NCBI GenBank assembly: GCA_029204225.1
Contig: CM055094.1
Coordinates: forward strand, 66,610,536 to 66,674,535
Length of the DNA: 64,000 nt
Direction: 5' to 3'
Origin: Diphasiastrum complanatum
Lineage: Eukaryota; Streptophyta; Lycopodiopsida; Lycopodiales; Lycopodiaceae
The notes beneath the pieces were generated by a model that did no database searches, had not been told where the DNA came from, and saw only the letters and a list, made by a program, of their open reading frames with translations. Below are positions 31,505 to 43,673 of the stretch, piece by piece. Position 1 is the stretch's first letter. Every line of letters starts with the position of its first letter. The position numbers and the translations under genes were made by a program.

Positions 31505-31853
31505 GCAAAACAGACGAAACAGAGTTATATAAATGCAAGAAACAGAGTTCTACAAATGCAAGAAACAGAGTTATATAAATGCTATAAAGTGTCTCATGTA
31601 GGTCATTGTTGTTCTAGAGAATTTCCATTGTTCACGACCCTATTTTTAGAGCTAATAACTTATGGAGGATTTCTTGAAGTTGTTGGTTACCATGCCAAGT
31701 ATTAGATTAGTCGAAAGTAGTGGGAACCAGCTAGTGTCATGATGTCTCAACTCAAATCTTGATTCATTTGGTTGAAAATATGCTTTTCAAATTCTTAGCA
31801 AAGAATTAGTCTAAATGGAGAAACAATCTCCCATTCTTGTATTTTGTTATATG
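31505..31853 (+). repeat. dispersed repeat with a triplicated 23-bp start
   Basis: GAAACAGAGTT(A/C)TA(T/C)AAATGCAA occurs three times in tandem at about 31508-31578, once in the copy at 8863. The rest matches 8863-9160. A further 22-bp direct repeat (AGCATCCTCGTGGCATTGTC) lies at 31997-32040. Confidence 0.7.
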
Positions 31854-32665
31854 AAGACATTAAGATTAATAGAGGCTATTGGAGGTAGTCACATGTCAAA
31901 GATTATCTAGATAGAATTCTTTGTACTATCCATGTGTTGAGAAAATTACCACTAAAGTTGAAATTTGACTTAATTTATCATAGAGATGATATTAGAGCAT
32001 CCTCGTGGCATTGTCAAAGCATCCTCGTGGCATTGTCAAAGCATCTCATGGAGGAAATTCTATTAACAAGCTTTGAGGGAAGAAATCCAATATGAGCAAA
32101 TAAATATTTGTCAAATCTTGAGAGTTTTGTGTCTTGATTGTCGAAAGTCAGCTAAGATGATCGAGCAAAATTTAGCCTTCAATATAGTATAGTGTTGATG
32201 CTTGATCATCATACCAGCGTCTTACGCAAATGAGATGTTGATAATTGATGGCACACTTCAACTTTCATAAGCTAGATGGTGATAAACATGGCACACTTAT
32301 GTTAAGGCAGCATGTAAATTGCCTCAAATACGGATAACATGGATTTAAGTGATGTAATGCGAAGCTATAGTACACTGCTCAGGGTAGCTAGCTAGGTGCA
32401 GTTGAATGATCTTTATTTTTGAGGCTGAAGCAATTTAAAGTAAAGAAAAGCATGCATATTTGCAATTATTATTTGAAGAAGAAGGGTTTTCCATGGTAAA
32501 GTGAAATTCTTACAAACTCATTCTATGGAAATGGCAATGTCATATGTTGCTCTGTGCCTGTTTCCTCCAGTTAAATTACTTAGTTTGCCAAAGTACTAGT
32601 ACTCCTGGAAGAAAATAATAAATCGCCCACATACATACAATACATAATACATGAGAGCATAGATT

Positions 32666-32952
32666 CTAAGCGTAGAGGTGGGTGTTTGAGGTAAGATAAG
32701 CCTCTACGGCCTTTAAGGTGCGAACAGCTCCTTCTTTCGCTTTCTGCACGGGTGGATCAGCCACAATGGCCTCGTACTCGAATGCCCACTCCACAATCGT
32801 AGTGTCTGCTGCCGCTGAGAACTTGAAGGTAGCTTTTGTGGAGCTGAAATGGATGCCTATGGATCCACCCTCCACTACCACAACGACCAATGTGTGGGTG
32901 ACATCATCCACGCTCTCGATCTTCTCCTTCAAGTACTTTGCATGCTGTACAG
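32666..32952 (-). other. PR-10 exon 2
   Basis: Acceptor CTCGCAG/CTGTACAG; 95 codons to a stop after NTHLYA. Intron length is 244 bp. Confidence 0.88.
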
Positions 32953-33374
32953 CTGCGAGTCATACAAATATTCAGAAAATTTCTAATTAAATTGCTAGGC
33001 CATATTTTCATGTCACCTTGTGAATCATATTCTTACTTATCATTTTACATTTTGTGTTGCTAGCAACCTACGCCTACAGCCAGCAAATAATCAAAAACTT
33101 GGAGGAATTATGCTGGCTAAATTGATGGAACTGAAATTAGACTTTAGTTGATGAGCTTGAGATTGAAGGCAGAGTAGAGAACTAGATTCTGATTACCAGG
33201 GCCGAAGTTGAGTTTTCTGATGCCGCCAGCAGACACACCATCGCCTTGAATGACTTCCACGCTTTCCACAAAGCTAGGCAGGGCCTTGGAGATCAAATGA
33301 GGATCGTTGAATGCAGCCCAGACTCTGTTCAAGGGGACCTGAAGCTCGACCTGGGTTGAAATTTTTCCAGCCAT
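32666..33374 (-). CDS. PR-10 / Bet v 1-like protein, two exons
   Basis: Exon 1 is 33374-33197 (178 nt), exon 2 is 32952-32666 (287 nt, stop included), giving 154 residues; PR-10 proteins have about 155-160. The start MAGKISTQVELQVPLNRVWA is chosen because it gives the family N-terminus; an upstream in-frame ATG at 33410 would add 12 unlikely residues. The intron begins GTAATC, ends GACTCGCAG, and splits a codon in phase 1 near residue 60, the conserved intron site of this family. Key parts: DPHLISKALPSFVESVEVIQ, the glycine-rich loop GDGVSAGGIRK, EGGSIGIHFSSTKATFKFS, and the C-terminal helix KEGAVRTLKAVEAYL. PR-10 proteins are cytosolic, bind hydrophobic ligands in a cavity, and are induced by stress. 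The only intact host gene here. Confidence 0.9.
33197..33374 (-). other. PR-10 exon 1
   Basis: 59 codons plus one base, from ATG to the donor CCTG/GTAATC. Confidence 0.88.
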
Positions 33375-33513
33375 TTTGCTAGACTCCAACAGGAATAGAA
33401 TACGATGCAAGACAAACAGGTAGTGCGCAATTAGCCGCGTGCTGGTGAGTAAACAGACTTTTGGTGATAACGATGAAAGTAGAGAGATGGAGGGTGATGA
33501 TGGATGGCCTCGT

Positions 33514-33522
33514 GTTTTTATA
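33514..33522 (-). promoter_or_regulatory. PR-10 TATA box
   Basis: Minus strand CTATAAAAA, about 140 bp before the start codon, giving a leader of about 110 nt. Confidence 0.7.
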
Positions 33523-33854
33523 GCTGCTGCTGCTACTTCATTCAGCTGATTCAGCTTTCCAGATGGGTGTGACGAACTTTGACTTAATAACGAGCAAAGT
33601 GATGGTCAATGTCTTGCTTCGGATGTTTTCAGAGAGCCGTGTCTTGAGGAATCCTTCGAAGTTAAATTGGGCGTCAACTGAGGATTTTGAATTGTATGTA
33701 TGACATATTATGATAAGTGATCTACAATCAAGCTCAATTGCTCGATTGATTAAGATAAGGGCTAAGCGCACCATGAACACTAGTTTTTAGTTTCTTGCGT
33801 GGAAGGAGAATATTGTCAACATGGCAAAGCGATTGAAGCTGAAGTAAACCGGTG

Positions 33855-34243
33855 TACCTGCGTATTTGAATGGGTCGGCAGCTGAAGTAAAGTGGTCATC
33901 TCTCTCTCTCGATGCTTCTAGAAAGCTGACCCTGTCACCTCTGTACTTCACTCCCCCACTTCATTTGAGGAAGTTTTTCCAACACAATTGACTAAAATCC
34001 TGTTTATATGGTTCAAGTTCCACATCGTCAGACCACAATTTTGTTATTTTCTCATCATCTAGGATTTCAGTTCTTTGGATTTCATTGTACAAATACACAC
34101 TCTACATCAAGATTCCCTTATTTATATCAACGACACATCACACCACATGAAGTTCAAGCCTATGCCACAATGGGTTATGTTACTCAACCAACATGGACTT
34201 ATTTGATTACCGCCACAATTTTTGAAATATAATCTCTGCTTAA
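33855..34243 (-). repeat. innermost part of left inverted-repeat arm
   Basis: 389 bp whose reverse complement is 36605-36993. On the minus strand it has a TATA-like GATATAAATAAGGG and the start TGTTGGTTGAGTAAC, so it may be an LTR; in that case the pair flanks the copia remnant of the spacer head to head, not as a normal LTR pair. Confidence 0.75.
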
Positions 34244-36250
34244 TTTTTCGCGATATCAAATTATTCTTCAGTTTGAATCAATTTGTTTCGGTATTAGAGA
34301 ATTGATTTCCAATTGCAGCGCTGCACAACATCTCTCTTAACGTTGTCAGACTAAAGTTCCAGAGGGATTCTCAAAGTAAAGCCAGTCATATCGCAGACAA
34401 GCTGAATGGATCCAATTATCATGTATGAAAATTTAAGATGAAGACCTTGCTAATCGCCAATGAGTTGTGAGATGTTGTTAAGCCTACCCTCTACATATGA
34501 GAACTGGGTGATGATCATTACGACACACTCAGATTTAACTCTTACCAGAGTTATCACTATGTTGCTTCAAGAAGATAATTGAAGAAGTCAAGACACTTTA
34601 TCTACCTCTTCATCTCATGCTCGAAACGACAGAAGTAGAAAAGCTCCAAGCAGTCTACATCGAATCAAAAATAGATTCAAAGTCAAGAACAATCATCAAA
34701 TCCACATTCGTCGAATAATAAGATGTTTTGCAGGTATTGCTAACCATGAGATCCAAAATTGCCGACTTCCCAAAGCCAAGAATGCAGCCAAGCAACCTGA
34801 TCAACAAGCAAATACAGTTATAGCATCTCCTGAACTCGAAATGGAAGAAGGCGTGGTCAAAGACATACACGAATTCAGATGATTCATGGTTTCGAATTCT
34901 GGAGCTACTCAACATATGACCAATCATCGTGAAATTTTTCATTCCTATAGGCCTTACAACACAAAGAAATATGTTCATCTTGGTGATGATAGCACTCACA
35001 CTATTGAAGGTGAAGGTACTGTAAGATTAAGATTCCAGCATGATCAATTCAAAATACTGTCAAAAGTCTTGTATGTTTCTAAACTCTCTACAAATCTGTT
35101 ATCAGTAAGTAGAATTACAGTTTTAAGTCATAAGGTAGAGTTTGAGTCTGCTCAATGCAAAATTATCGATAGGAGTAACAAGATCCTTGCATTCGACAAT
35201 AGACATGGATACTTATATAAATTGGCACATTGTTATTTTGATTCTAGTCAAGCTTTGAAAACCTCTATTTTGGTCAATAAAGCATTACTATGGCATCATC
35301 GCTTAGGAAACTTGAATTATGCATCTATTTTGAACATGTCCAGACAATCTCTAGTACTTGATCTCGACTATCCTTCCGAGGTAAAGTCAATCTCCCTATC
35401 TACCATAGCTGCATCCTTGGAAAGCAGACTAGGATTCCTTTTAGATCGAGTCATAGGCATGCAGCAAAAGGTCTGTTAGATGTTGTTCATATAGATATAT
35501 GTGGACCTAGGCAAACTCCTTCATTGTTAGATGCAAAGTATTTCATTATCTTTATTGACGAATTCTCCAGAAGAACAACTGTTTACTTCATTAAATAGAA
35601 ATCAGAAGCTTATATTATCAAGGGTAAACACAATCATGTGTGTAAACTCCATAAGGCACTTTATGGCTTGAAGCACTCTGCTCGAGCATGGTTTCAAAGG
35701 ATCATTTTTCCTTATTGATCACGGCTACACATCTAGCTCTTCAAATTCAAGACAATACGACAGTCTTTTATCATTATCACTTTGTATGTGACGACACATT
35801 GCTCTTCAACAATAGTATCGATTTGATAAAGGAAGGCAAGTCAATGCTATCTTTTGAATTCGACATGACCTATCTGGGCGAAGCTCATTTCTGCCTTGGT
35901 ATTCAAATCCATAGAGACTCGAAAGTTGATCTACATTACTCAACAGAGGTACATCTACAATATGTTAGTCGGATATAATCTGATTAATTGCAAGTTAGCT
36001 CTCTCACCAATGGAACCAAGTCTCAAATTGTCAATCGGACTAGTGTCCTCAAACAATTCAAGAGAAGGAGCAGATACGTGTGTGTCCTTATCATTCGATA
36101 ATAGGATCTCTTATGTATGCAATGATCTGTACCAGGCCAGACATAGCTTTTGCAGTCAGCTCTTTAAGTTAGTATATGACTAACCCTAGTGTAACACATT
36201 GGAAGGCTCTTATCAGAGTCATGAGCGTGTGTATGGAAGGTACCACCATA
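34244..36250 (+). pseudogene. copia remnant in palindrome spacer: gag start, protease, integrase-RT fusion
   Basis: Same family as the element next to the 1.25 kb LTRs. The gag leader and N-terminus lie at about 34255-34480 (ADKLNGSNYH). 34886-35479 reads protease NSGATQHMTNHREIF (DSG changed to NSG), the body STNLLSVSRI, and the gag-pre-integrase part LLWHHRLGNLNYASILNMS. The integrase start (DVVHIDICGPRQTPSLLDAK, YFIIFIDEFSRRTTVYFI) meets RT directly at about 35625 (CKLHKALYGLKHSARAWFQR), so the integrase C-end and RT N-end are deleted. RT goes on with VCDDTLLF, where the family has YVDD, LGEAHFCLGIQIHRDS and CKLALSPMEP. Frames break several times. Confidence 0.75.
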
Positions 36251-36604
36251 GGATTCCAATAAGAAATCCTCAGAGAAGAAAGCATCTTGGTCAATGATCA
36301 TTATCTTGAGTCATCCAGTGAGTAAAAAGCCATTGAGAATGCCATTTGCAAGGTGGCTCTATGGAGGCAAGTCCCTTGCTCCACTTGAACTCGATCGAGT
36401 TGAACGATGACTTCAAAGCATTTTGGAAGGAATATTGTTGTAGCAAGCATAATCTGTGTCTCTTTATTCCCATGTGTTTCCATGAAGAATAGAAAGTTAT
36501 AATCACATCCAACTCTAAAAGGTCAAATCTAACCACAAGGAATCTAAATGACATCTCTTGGACTCAATAAAGCCAACAAGTTTATTGAATTTATGGCTTA
36601 TGAG
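36251..36604. other. end of palindrome spacer
   Basis: No motif recognised; an 87-codon minus-strand frame (36554-36291) has no visible family. It may be the degenerate RNase H end of the remnant. Confidence 0.35.
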
Positions 36605-37712
36605 TTAAGCATAGATTATATTTCAAAAATTGTGGTGGTAAGCAAATAAGTCCATGTTGGTTGAGTAACATAACCCATTGTGGCATAGGCTTGAACTTCA
36701 TAAGGTGTGATGTGTCGTTGATATAAATAAGGGAATCTTGATGTAGAGTGTGTATTTGTACAATGAAATCCAAAGAACTGAAATCCTGGATGATGAGAAA
36801 ATAACAAAATTGTGGTCTGACGATGTGGAACTTGAACCATGTAAACAACATTTTAGTCAATTGTGTTGGAAAAACTTCCTCAAATGAAGTGGGGGAGTGA
36901 AGTACAGAAGTGACAGGGTCAGCTTTCTAGAATCATCGAGAGAGAGAGATAATCACTTTACAAAAGCTGCCGACCCATTCAAATACGCAGGTAATCCCGT
37001 GTTTGGTTGATCTGGGCCATCTAGTGCTTGAGTTGCTGTGGTGGCCTAGTCATTATAGATTTTCACAAAATCGATGAATTAAGTAGTATAAAAGGTTTGA
37101 TCGTTCCTCAAGAGAGAGAATAATCTCATCTTTTGTATGATAAATGTATGTATGATGGTAAACGGTCTGGGATGTGTAATACTCACAGTGAATACTACAT
37201 TGACATATCTGGTTATCCAAAGATATTTGGGTAAATTGGCATCCATGAACACCAATGATGAAATGATTTGGTCAAGGTCTGCGGTTGTAAGATTACTTTA
37301 TCTTCCAGGTTCTTGTATCAGAAAAACAGTCAGATCAGACAACAATTAGCAAATATATTTGTCAGACAGAATCGCATTGGCTAAAGATTCCTCTTAATCA
37401 AGCATAGAGAATTAGTTCTTATCGCAGGAAGCAAACATAACAGAGCATCAAACAAACTCATTATCTGAACACATAGCTCATTCAGAATTGAAGGAAGTTC
37501 TGCTAAAGGTTATGCTTAACAACTTTGGCTAATTCCCTACACACATTAGTCAGAATTGTTGCTTGCTGATGATATCTGAAAGTCCGTGTTAGATTGACTA
37601 AAATTCAGTAAAATGTGAGAAATATGTGTGACACAAACAGAACAGAATCACAAACAATTACAGATCATACAGAGTGTATTCGCTCAATTGATAAGAAGTA
37701 ATGTTGTAAAAG

Positions 37713-37943
37713 ATGGCAGAGAGAAAGTATGCTCAAGCTATAGAAACTTGCTCTTCTCTCTCGATTGATACTCAGCTCTGTGCAAAATGCGTAAGTACAA
37801 TGGCACGAAGTGTCGACCTTATAGGAAGGAACGATCACCGGCCTCAATGTCGTTTATCAACCGTCAAAATGTTGGTTGAGATCCGCTATTTTGTCTCTAT
37901 AGAACGTTGCAAATTCTACCCTAAATGTGAATTTACAAAGTGA
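37713..37943 (+). other. conserved small frame (right-arm copy)
   Basis: Copy of the minus-strand frame at 30748-30518, with one residue changed. No family seen. The stretch 37160-37345 just before it is found only in this arm and is also unassigned. Confidence 0.35.
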
Positions 37944-38009
37944 AAATAGGCTCTGTACATGAATTTAGGCACTATAGCACATTTATATATATATAAATTG
38001 AAAGTTTTT

Positions 38010-38310
38010 ACAATATATAACAAAAACTTGGATAATGTGAAATCATGAGGCTCCACATATCCCCTTCCTCAGCTGTGTAGCGGCTCGCAAACAACTTGTT
38101 TACATCCTTCTCTGTCACTTTCTGCTGGCTGGCTTGCTGTGAAAAATAGCCTTAGCTCGGGCTTCATTCTCTTCATTCACTTGCTCCAAGGTCATTCCTT
38201 TTGTGGCTAGGAAATAATTATTCTTTCGATTATAATCTTCTTGAAATGGCAAATATGGATAACCCCCCATTCCTTGATTCCCCAATGGTGGGAGATGGTA
38301 TTATTTACAA
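38010..38310 (-). pseudogene. host-like exon fragment, right-arm copy
   Basis: Reverse-complement copy of 30156-30452 with the same frameshift (HSKPAS to QQKVTEKDVNKLFASRYTAE). See that entry; the family is not recognised. Confidence 0.4.
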
Positions 38311-39344
38311 GATGCATTTACCAACTATCCTCAAACATGATTTCAGACATCTCGGCAGAAAGGACAGTTAGTGAAAGGGCAACATATGTATATTCTGAGA
38401 ATTTTTATTTAATGTACAGTTGTTGAATAGATAAGAGAGCATATGACATAAGAGAAACAATATTTACATAACTGTAAGTGTGGTATGGTCTGGTTATTGG
38501 ATTAGTGGAGTGAAGTATATTATTTGTTTTGACTTCCTCCAAATAACGAGAATAGTCAGCTTCCCAATCTGTGTAGATTTCCCACAGATCAGGGAATAAT
38601 AGCTAATGGGAAACTCGAGAAGGAACTAGTTTAAGGCTAGAAACAACTTAACATTGAAAATGTTAATTGAATCTAACTTATTTAGATACTCATCCAGAGC
38701 TGGAAAAATATTACTTTTAAATGTTTTTAGGTATTTACACTGATAATACTGGCTTTGGGTGCGTTTTGAATACGATTGCCATGGCGCTTGCAATTGTAAA
38801 CGAGTGATGGCAGAAAAGAGCTTGATCACAATAGTTCAAAAATCAGAGAGCAAGAGTGATGGAAAGTGGTAGCAAAAAAAATAGAAGTGTTTGAGGTTTT
38901 AGGCGTATTGATGATATTTTGGCGGATTAGACCAATATTAAATGAAAGCGTCCTTCATTTTGAAGGTACATACTCAATAATAAAGTGTCTAGTCCTAAAA
39001 GCAAAACAAAATAAATAAACAAATAAATAGGCAAAATACACAAATGCTTCGCTTCAGTTCGCAAAAGTTTAGCTCAGTATTTGTGAGTTTTGAACTGCGC
39101 AAATAATAATATACACAATCTTTGAAACAATGCATTTTTTGTTAAAATATATGAGAAAATATAGTAGAGAAAAATGTATCAGCAAAAAATACGAAGGTGT
39201 CGGGTTTTTCGCATATTTTCATTGTACTGGTGCCATGAAAACATGATAAAAAAGGTATGTGCAAAATGATGTGCAACATTCTAGTGACAAAATTTATCTT
39301 TCTCTCTCTTAACTCTATCTCTCTCTCTCCTCCCATGCGCCTCT

Positions 39345-39347
<3 letters not shown>

Positions 39348-39381
<34 letters not shown>
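39348..39381. repeat. (CT)n microsatellite
   Basis: Partner of 29078-29108. Confidence 0.95.
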
Positions 39382-39383
<2 letters not shown>

Positions 39384-39451
39384 AATTAGTACAGAGATTG
39401 TATTAGAAAGTTTTGATTGAAACGATTTATAAAAGATCAAGTGTTTACAGT

Positions 39452-40080
39452 TTATCTGAAGTCTGAAAGTACATCATCTTGTAGGAGCAATAGTTCTCGC
39501 CTGATGTAGTTTAGACTCCAATCTTCTTCCACCTCAACACACGTCAAAACGACATATATGATTTCAATATTTTTTCGTTTTGAATGTCCACTGGCTTCCA
39601 AGTCTTGATCGAGTGGCACCCATTTACCTTTATTTTTTTCTATCTTTGATAATGGAAACATAAGCTCAACATTTTTTTTTCAATTTGATAACGGAAGCAC
39701 ATGGAAGACATTTTAATTCTGCATTCTATTTCTCCATCTGATCTTTTGTCCCAACCTTCATCCATAAGTTCAGATAATAAACTATCTGATAAATTTTTGC
39801 ATACATCGTTGGGGTTTTGTATACATTGACACTTGAAAATAAATCCACAAATATATTCAAGGAAATAAACCAACTCAATCTGACTGATTTTTATCCCATG
39901 CTCATTTTAAATGAATTTTTTACATCATTATATATCTTGCAACGAAATGATTATGAAACTGTAGCATCTGGTGCAATCCATTCATCACTTTCAAAACTCG
40001 GTAATGGAATTGGTACTATTTGTCCAAAATTTTCTTTTATATCAGGAATGTACATTGATTCATAAAGAAAAGTCCCACTA
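39452..40080 (-). pseudogene. unidentified coding remnant, right-arm copy
   Basis: Copy of 28170-29007. Frames LVYFLEYICGFIFKCQCIQN and VEEDWSLNYIRRELLLLQDD are kept; one more A in the homopolymer near 39680 changes where the frames join compared with the left arm. No family recognised. Confidence 0.35.
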
Positions 40081-40312
40081 TCAACTAGATCTTTTGTAGT
40101 TCAACCTCGATATTGCAGCTGTCCAATATCAGTGTGAATAACATCTAACACACCTGCTAAAGATCCACTCGGCTCCCATTCATTTATGTTGGATTGATAT
40201 AAATCTGCAAGAGAAAAATGATCAGATTGGCAAGTTTACTATTAGACATTTATGAATGACAAAAATCAAAGTATCAAAAATATCAATACTCACAATTACT
40301 TTTTTTGTGATC

Positions 40313-41464
40313 CTAACGGTTGAATCCATGCACATTTATCTCTGAATGCATATATACATGTTGGACTAGAATTTCAACACCATCAAGTCTTGCTTTCCTA
40401 TTACGAGAGAGACAAATAGGAATTGAACCAATACCTTCAATCACACACTCACCACCATTGGCCATGTGAATTGCTTTCTTGGCTCCATCATGAGTGACCA
40501 AAGAAGTAAAGAACTCCTTGTGACTAGTCATGTGTGAGCTAGCTCCACTATCAATCCACCATGAATCTTTGTCACCTTCACTTGATATTGTACTTGATGA
40601 ACACATCAAAAGAGAATCACCACCACCTAGACCCTCATCATTAGTAGTAAAGTTGATTTGCTTGCTACCTTCATCTCTTTGCTTCTTCAAACATTAATTT
40701 GCAAAATTCCCTTTGATTCCACAATAAAAGCATTTCAATTTAGACTTATCTTTCTTTTTGCCAAAAGAAGAAGTCTCACCTTGATCTTGCCCTTTAGACC
40801 ACTTGTCTTTTTCTTTGCCCTTGAACTTGCCTTTGATGAACATAACATCCTCTTCATAATGAGATGTCGATGTAGATCCACCTCCTCTTGATTGAAGCCT
40901 ATACTCCTCATTCACCAAGATCTCTTGCAAATCCACAATACTTGGCAAAGTCTTTTGAATAGCAAAACTTTGAACAATATTAGCATGATCATCCAACAAG
41001 CCATTAAGTATAACTTGAACAAGCCCTACCTCCTTAATGCTTTCAGCAATACATGCTAACTCATCATTGAATGCCTTAACCCTCAAAACAAAAGCATGAG
41101 TACTCTCTTCCTTCTTTTGCAAACTTTGAAAGATTTGCCTCCTAAGAGTAAGCACTCTTGATGTAGACTTGGATTCATAAAGTTTCTTCAAAGCTTCCCA
41201 AGCCTCCAAAGATGATGTGCACTTACCAACTTCCTTGAGAAGTTCATTGGTAACATTCATCTTAATCATGTGTAGAGATTTCTTTGCTCTCTTGTCATAC
41301 CTCACTTGATCTTGAGGTGCTTGAGGTCTCTCCTCCACACCTGCAACAATCTCCATCAACTCATTCATCTCCAATAAGGACTCCATCCTCACCTTCCAAG
41401 TAGAATAGTTGATTGAGGTAAGCCTATCATTGCTCTCCAACATAAATCCACCACTTGTAGCCAT
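40313..41464 (-). pseudogene. copia gag-protease, right-arm copy, with stop at 40694
   Basis: From ATG 41464 it is open through capsid, linker (KWSKGQDQGETSSFGKKKDK) and the first half of the knuckle, then TAA at 40694-40696 replaces the Glu of the knuckle (FANE to FAN-stop), and the knuckle His is Asn (GIKGNFAN). Protease follows in frame (SWWIDSGASSHMTSHK) to 40340. The left copy has a different stop (27674), so each arm was inactivated separately. Truncated before integrase, at the same point as the left copy. Confidence 0.85.
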
Positions 41465-42055
41465 GTTGAAGTGACATGATCTTCTCTTTCAACCTGTTCC
41501 AATGCACAAAGCACTCTCTTGAATGTCAAAAAATGAACTCAAGAAGAAATCACAAAGATATGGAACCTCTCAAATCTCTTCTAGCACTTCTAACTAGAAA
41601 ATCAACACATAGAATAGTGAAATCTTGATCAACCTATGATCTATCCTCAATCTAATGATTCTTGCCACTTACTAAGATTGAAACACACTCAAATGAAGTT
41701 CAGTAACCTCACAAACCAGAGATCCAATCAAAATTAGGGTTTTGACAAAATCACAAAAAATTGAATATCTCAAATTCTACATGCAATTTCTAGAAACTTG
41801 GTATATCTTCTTGTAGACTCCAATGAGACCTTCCTAATGCACCAAAAATCATCTAATTCCAGTAAGCCAAGTGTGAAATCGGAATTGATCAAGTATATAA
41901 CCCTATATTGAGTTTTGACCTAAAAAAGATCAAGTCTACACATGCAAAAATGCTGATTTTTGAGTAGAGATCAATCTAGCATGCTCTAGCATTGGTAACT
42001 CCTCCAAAATCCTTGCTAAAGATGGCTGATACTTTCATAACCTGAAACACAATAG

Positions 42056-42066
42056 CTCTGATACCA
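42056..42066 (-). other. primer binding site (tRNA-iMet), second copia family
   Basis: Minus strand TGGTATCAGAG next to the LTR end at 42067. This site and flanking DNA are deleted in the left arm. Confidence 0.88.
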
Positions 42067-42719
42067 TGTGAAGGATTTCAGATCATTCAAGATCCAATCC
42101 ATGTCCCAAATCTTTGGTTACAATAAGGAGCAAACCAACAATCCTGCCAATGTAAAAAAATCAGCATCTACACACAAAATGAGATGCAAACTCTAAGAGA
42201 TATTGATCAAACATGAACCAAAACATAAAATATGTTTGTTGTCCGTACAATTACAGTACCCTACAATATTTCACACGTGTGGAACCGAAAATAACAATAA
42301 ATGATCATTCTACACATAGAATTGCAAGATAACACCAAGATAGTGCACCAATGAGTAGTAGAACCCAAAAGAACCATGTATAAGCATGAAATGAGATAGA
42401 TAAGAGAGAAGATGTGTCTCTCCACAAGTTACATCCTTTTATAGAGTTCCCAAACCCTATTTGGCCACTTGGCTTTCCCTCCAAAATGTAAACCCTACTA
42501 TTTTTGGGTCTAGATTCAATGTACCCAAAGTTCAAATTTGAATCTCTCTCAAACTCGACTACCAACTTTCCCACACTTTCCAAAAGTGTTTATTGAATGT
42601 ATTTTAAACTAATATAACTTGAAAAAGTTTATCTCTAAGTCTAAAATGAGTTTTGGCCACTTATTGACAATTTACCAAAATGTGACTAAACTAGACTAAA
42701 CTAGTTGAAATCTCTCACA
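42067..42719 (-). repeat. copia LTR, second family, complete
   Basis: 653 bp, minus strand TGTGAGAG...CCTTCACA. TATA box at about 42434-42442. The G-box palindrome is imperfect here (TTTCACACGTGTGGAA at 42270-42285). It is inserted in a protease fragment of another copia family (42720-42840). Confidence 0.9.
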
Positions 42720-42840
42720 ATTGGCACAACTCCTATTTCTCTCTCTACAAATAGGAACGTTCATTTGAAGGATGTTTTGTTCATACCTTCTATTACCAAG
42801 AATTTATTTAGTGTGATTCAATTACTAAGTAAAGGATTCA
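42720..42840 (+). pseudogene. copia protease fragment (right-arm copy)
   Basis: IGTTPISLSTNRNVHLKDVL and FIPSITKNLFSVIQLLSKGF; partner of 26045-25926. The dispersed repeat follows inverted at 42845-43060. Confidence 0.8.
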
Positions 42841-43673
42841 CACAAATCTCACATAAATCTCTACATGGTAAGAAATGCTCAGTTGGCGAGTGTTTTGGAC
42901 TATGGGTGAGTATTTTTGGAGAACTATGGAAATGCTCACTATAGAGGGTTAAGCACATGTCTATTGAGAAAAAGGATGGCGTAACAAAAAAAAGACTCAC
43001 ACTAAGTGTGCCCCTTGCAAAAAATCGATAAATACAATATTTTGACCAAGTATGTCAAGCCATGACAAGGCTTCTTTGATTGAAAATTATCTCCAAGCAT
43101 CAAGAAGAGCTTCTTCCATCCTTGAAGCATAAGATTGATACAAAAGCTCATCCTCCTTGAAAATAGCTGAGACTACAGAAGGAAATCAAGAGTCCTCCTT
43201 GACTCAAAAGGACCACAAAGATCCAACATCATGTTACCAAGATTTCGAGAACTAGGCACATCAAGATTGGCAAGACTATGCATGCTATAATAACAAAGAG
43301 TTTGCATCATATCTTTATGCTTGATTGCCATTCTAATCTTAGATATAATGAGACTAAATACTTCATTATGGACATAAGTGTCCTTAGAGGATGATTCACA
43401 ATTACTCTCATAAAGAGTTTAGAATTTGCCTCAATACAGGAAAAAACAACATCATCCAACAAATTGATGATTTGACCAATCTATTTGCATTAAATCCAAA
43501 AGCAAGTAGATAGACATTCCACATATGATCAAATGGAATGCAATCAAATAGACAGTCACAAATCATCACACTTTTGTATCTCAAAAAAGCATCATAGCCA
43601 TGTGGAATTGGCTCAAGCCTACTTTAAGATTTTGGCATATCATCAAAGCAACTTGTTTCATTTATCAAAGAAG

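Larger units (their letters stand above)
31353..33854. other. left-arm-only block carrying the PR-10 gene
   Basis: 2,502 bp absent from the right arm, where the two sides meet directly at 36993/36994 (reading CACGGGAT-TACCTGCG). I see no target duplication or terminal inverted repeat at the edges, so loss from the right arm is as likely as insertion here. It contains the repeat at 31555, a 3' region, the PR-10 gene and its promoter. Confidence 0.75.
13186..34243 (+). repeat. left arm of giant inverted repeat
   Basis: Its reverse complement matches 36605-48986 throughout, with changes in register caused by left-only DNA (18187-24589, 31353-33854, about 16276-16457) and right-only DNA (about 41950-42257, 37160-37345). 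Long shared frames differ by only a few residues (for example 5 of 124 at 15123/46683), so I estimate a few per cent nucleotide difference. Confidence 0.93.

Noticed and set aside
31356-31538. Minus-strand frame with HSDGWGLRSLELNVF
   Set aside because: Looks protein-like, but it is only 60 codons and I cannot tie it to a family or to the PR-10 gene downstream.
33538-33780. 80-codon frame upstream of PR-10
   Set aside because: Lies in the promoter region, no motif, and overlaps nothing conserved.
31353-33854. PR-10 block as a transposon-captured gene
   Set aside because: No terminal inverted repeats, target duplication or retro-signature; the intron is retained, so it is not a retrocopy.
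33855-36993. 33855-34243 and 36605-36993 as a normal LTR pair around the spacer element
   Set aside because: They are inverted to each other, not direct, and belong to the arms of the large palindrome.
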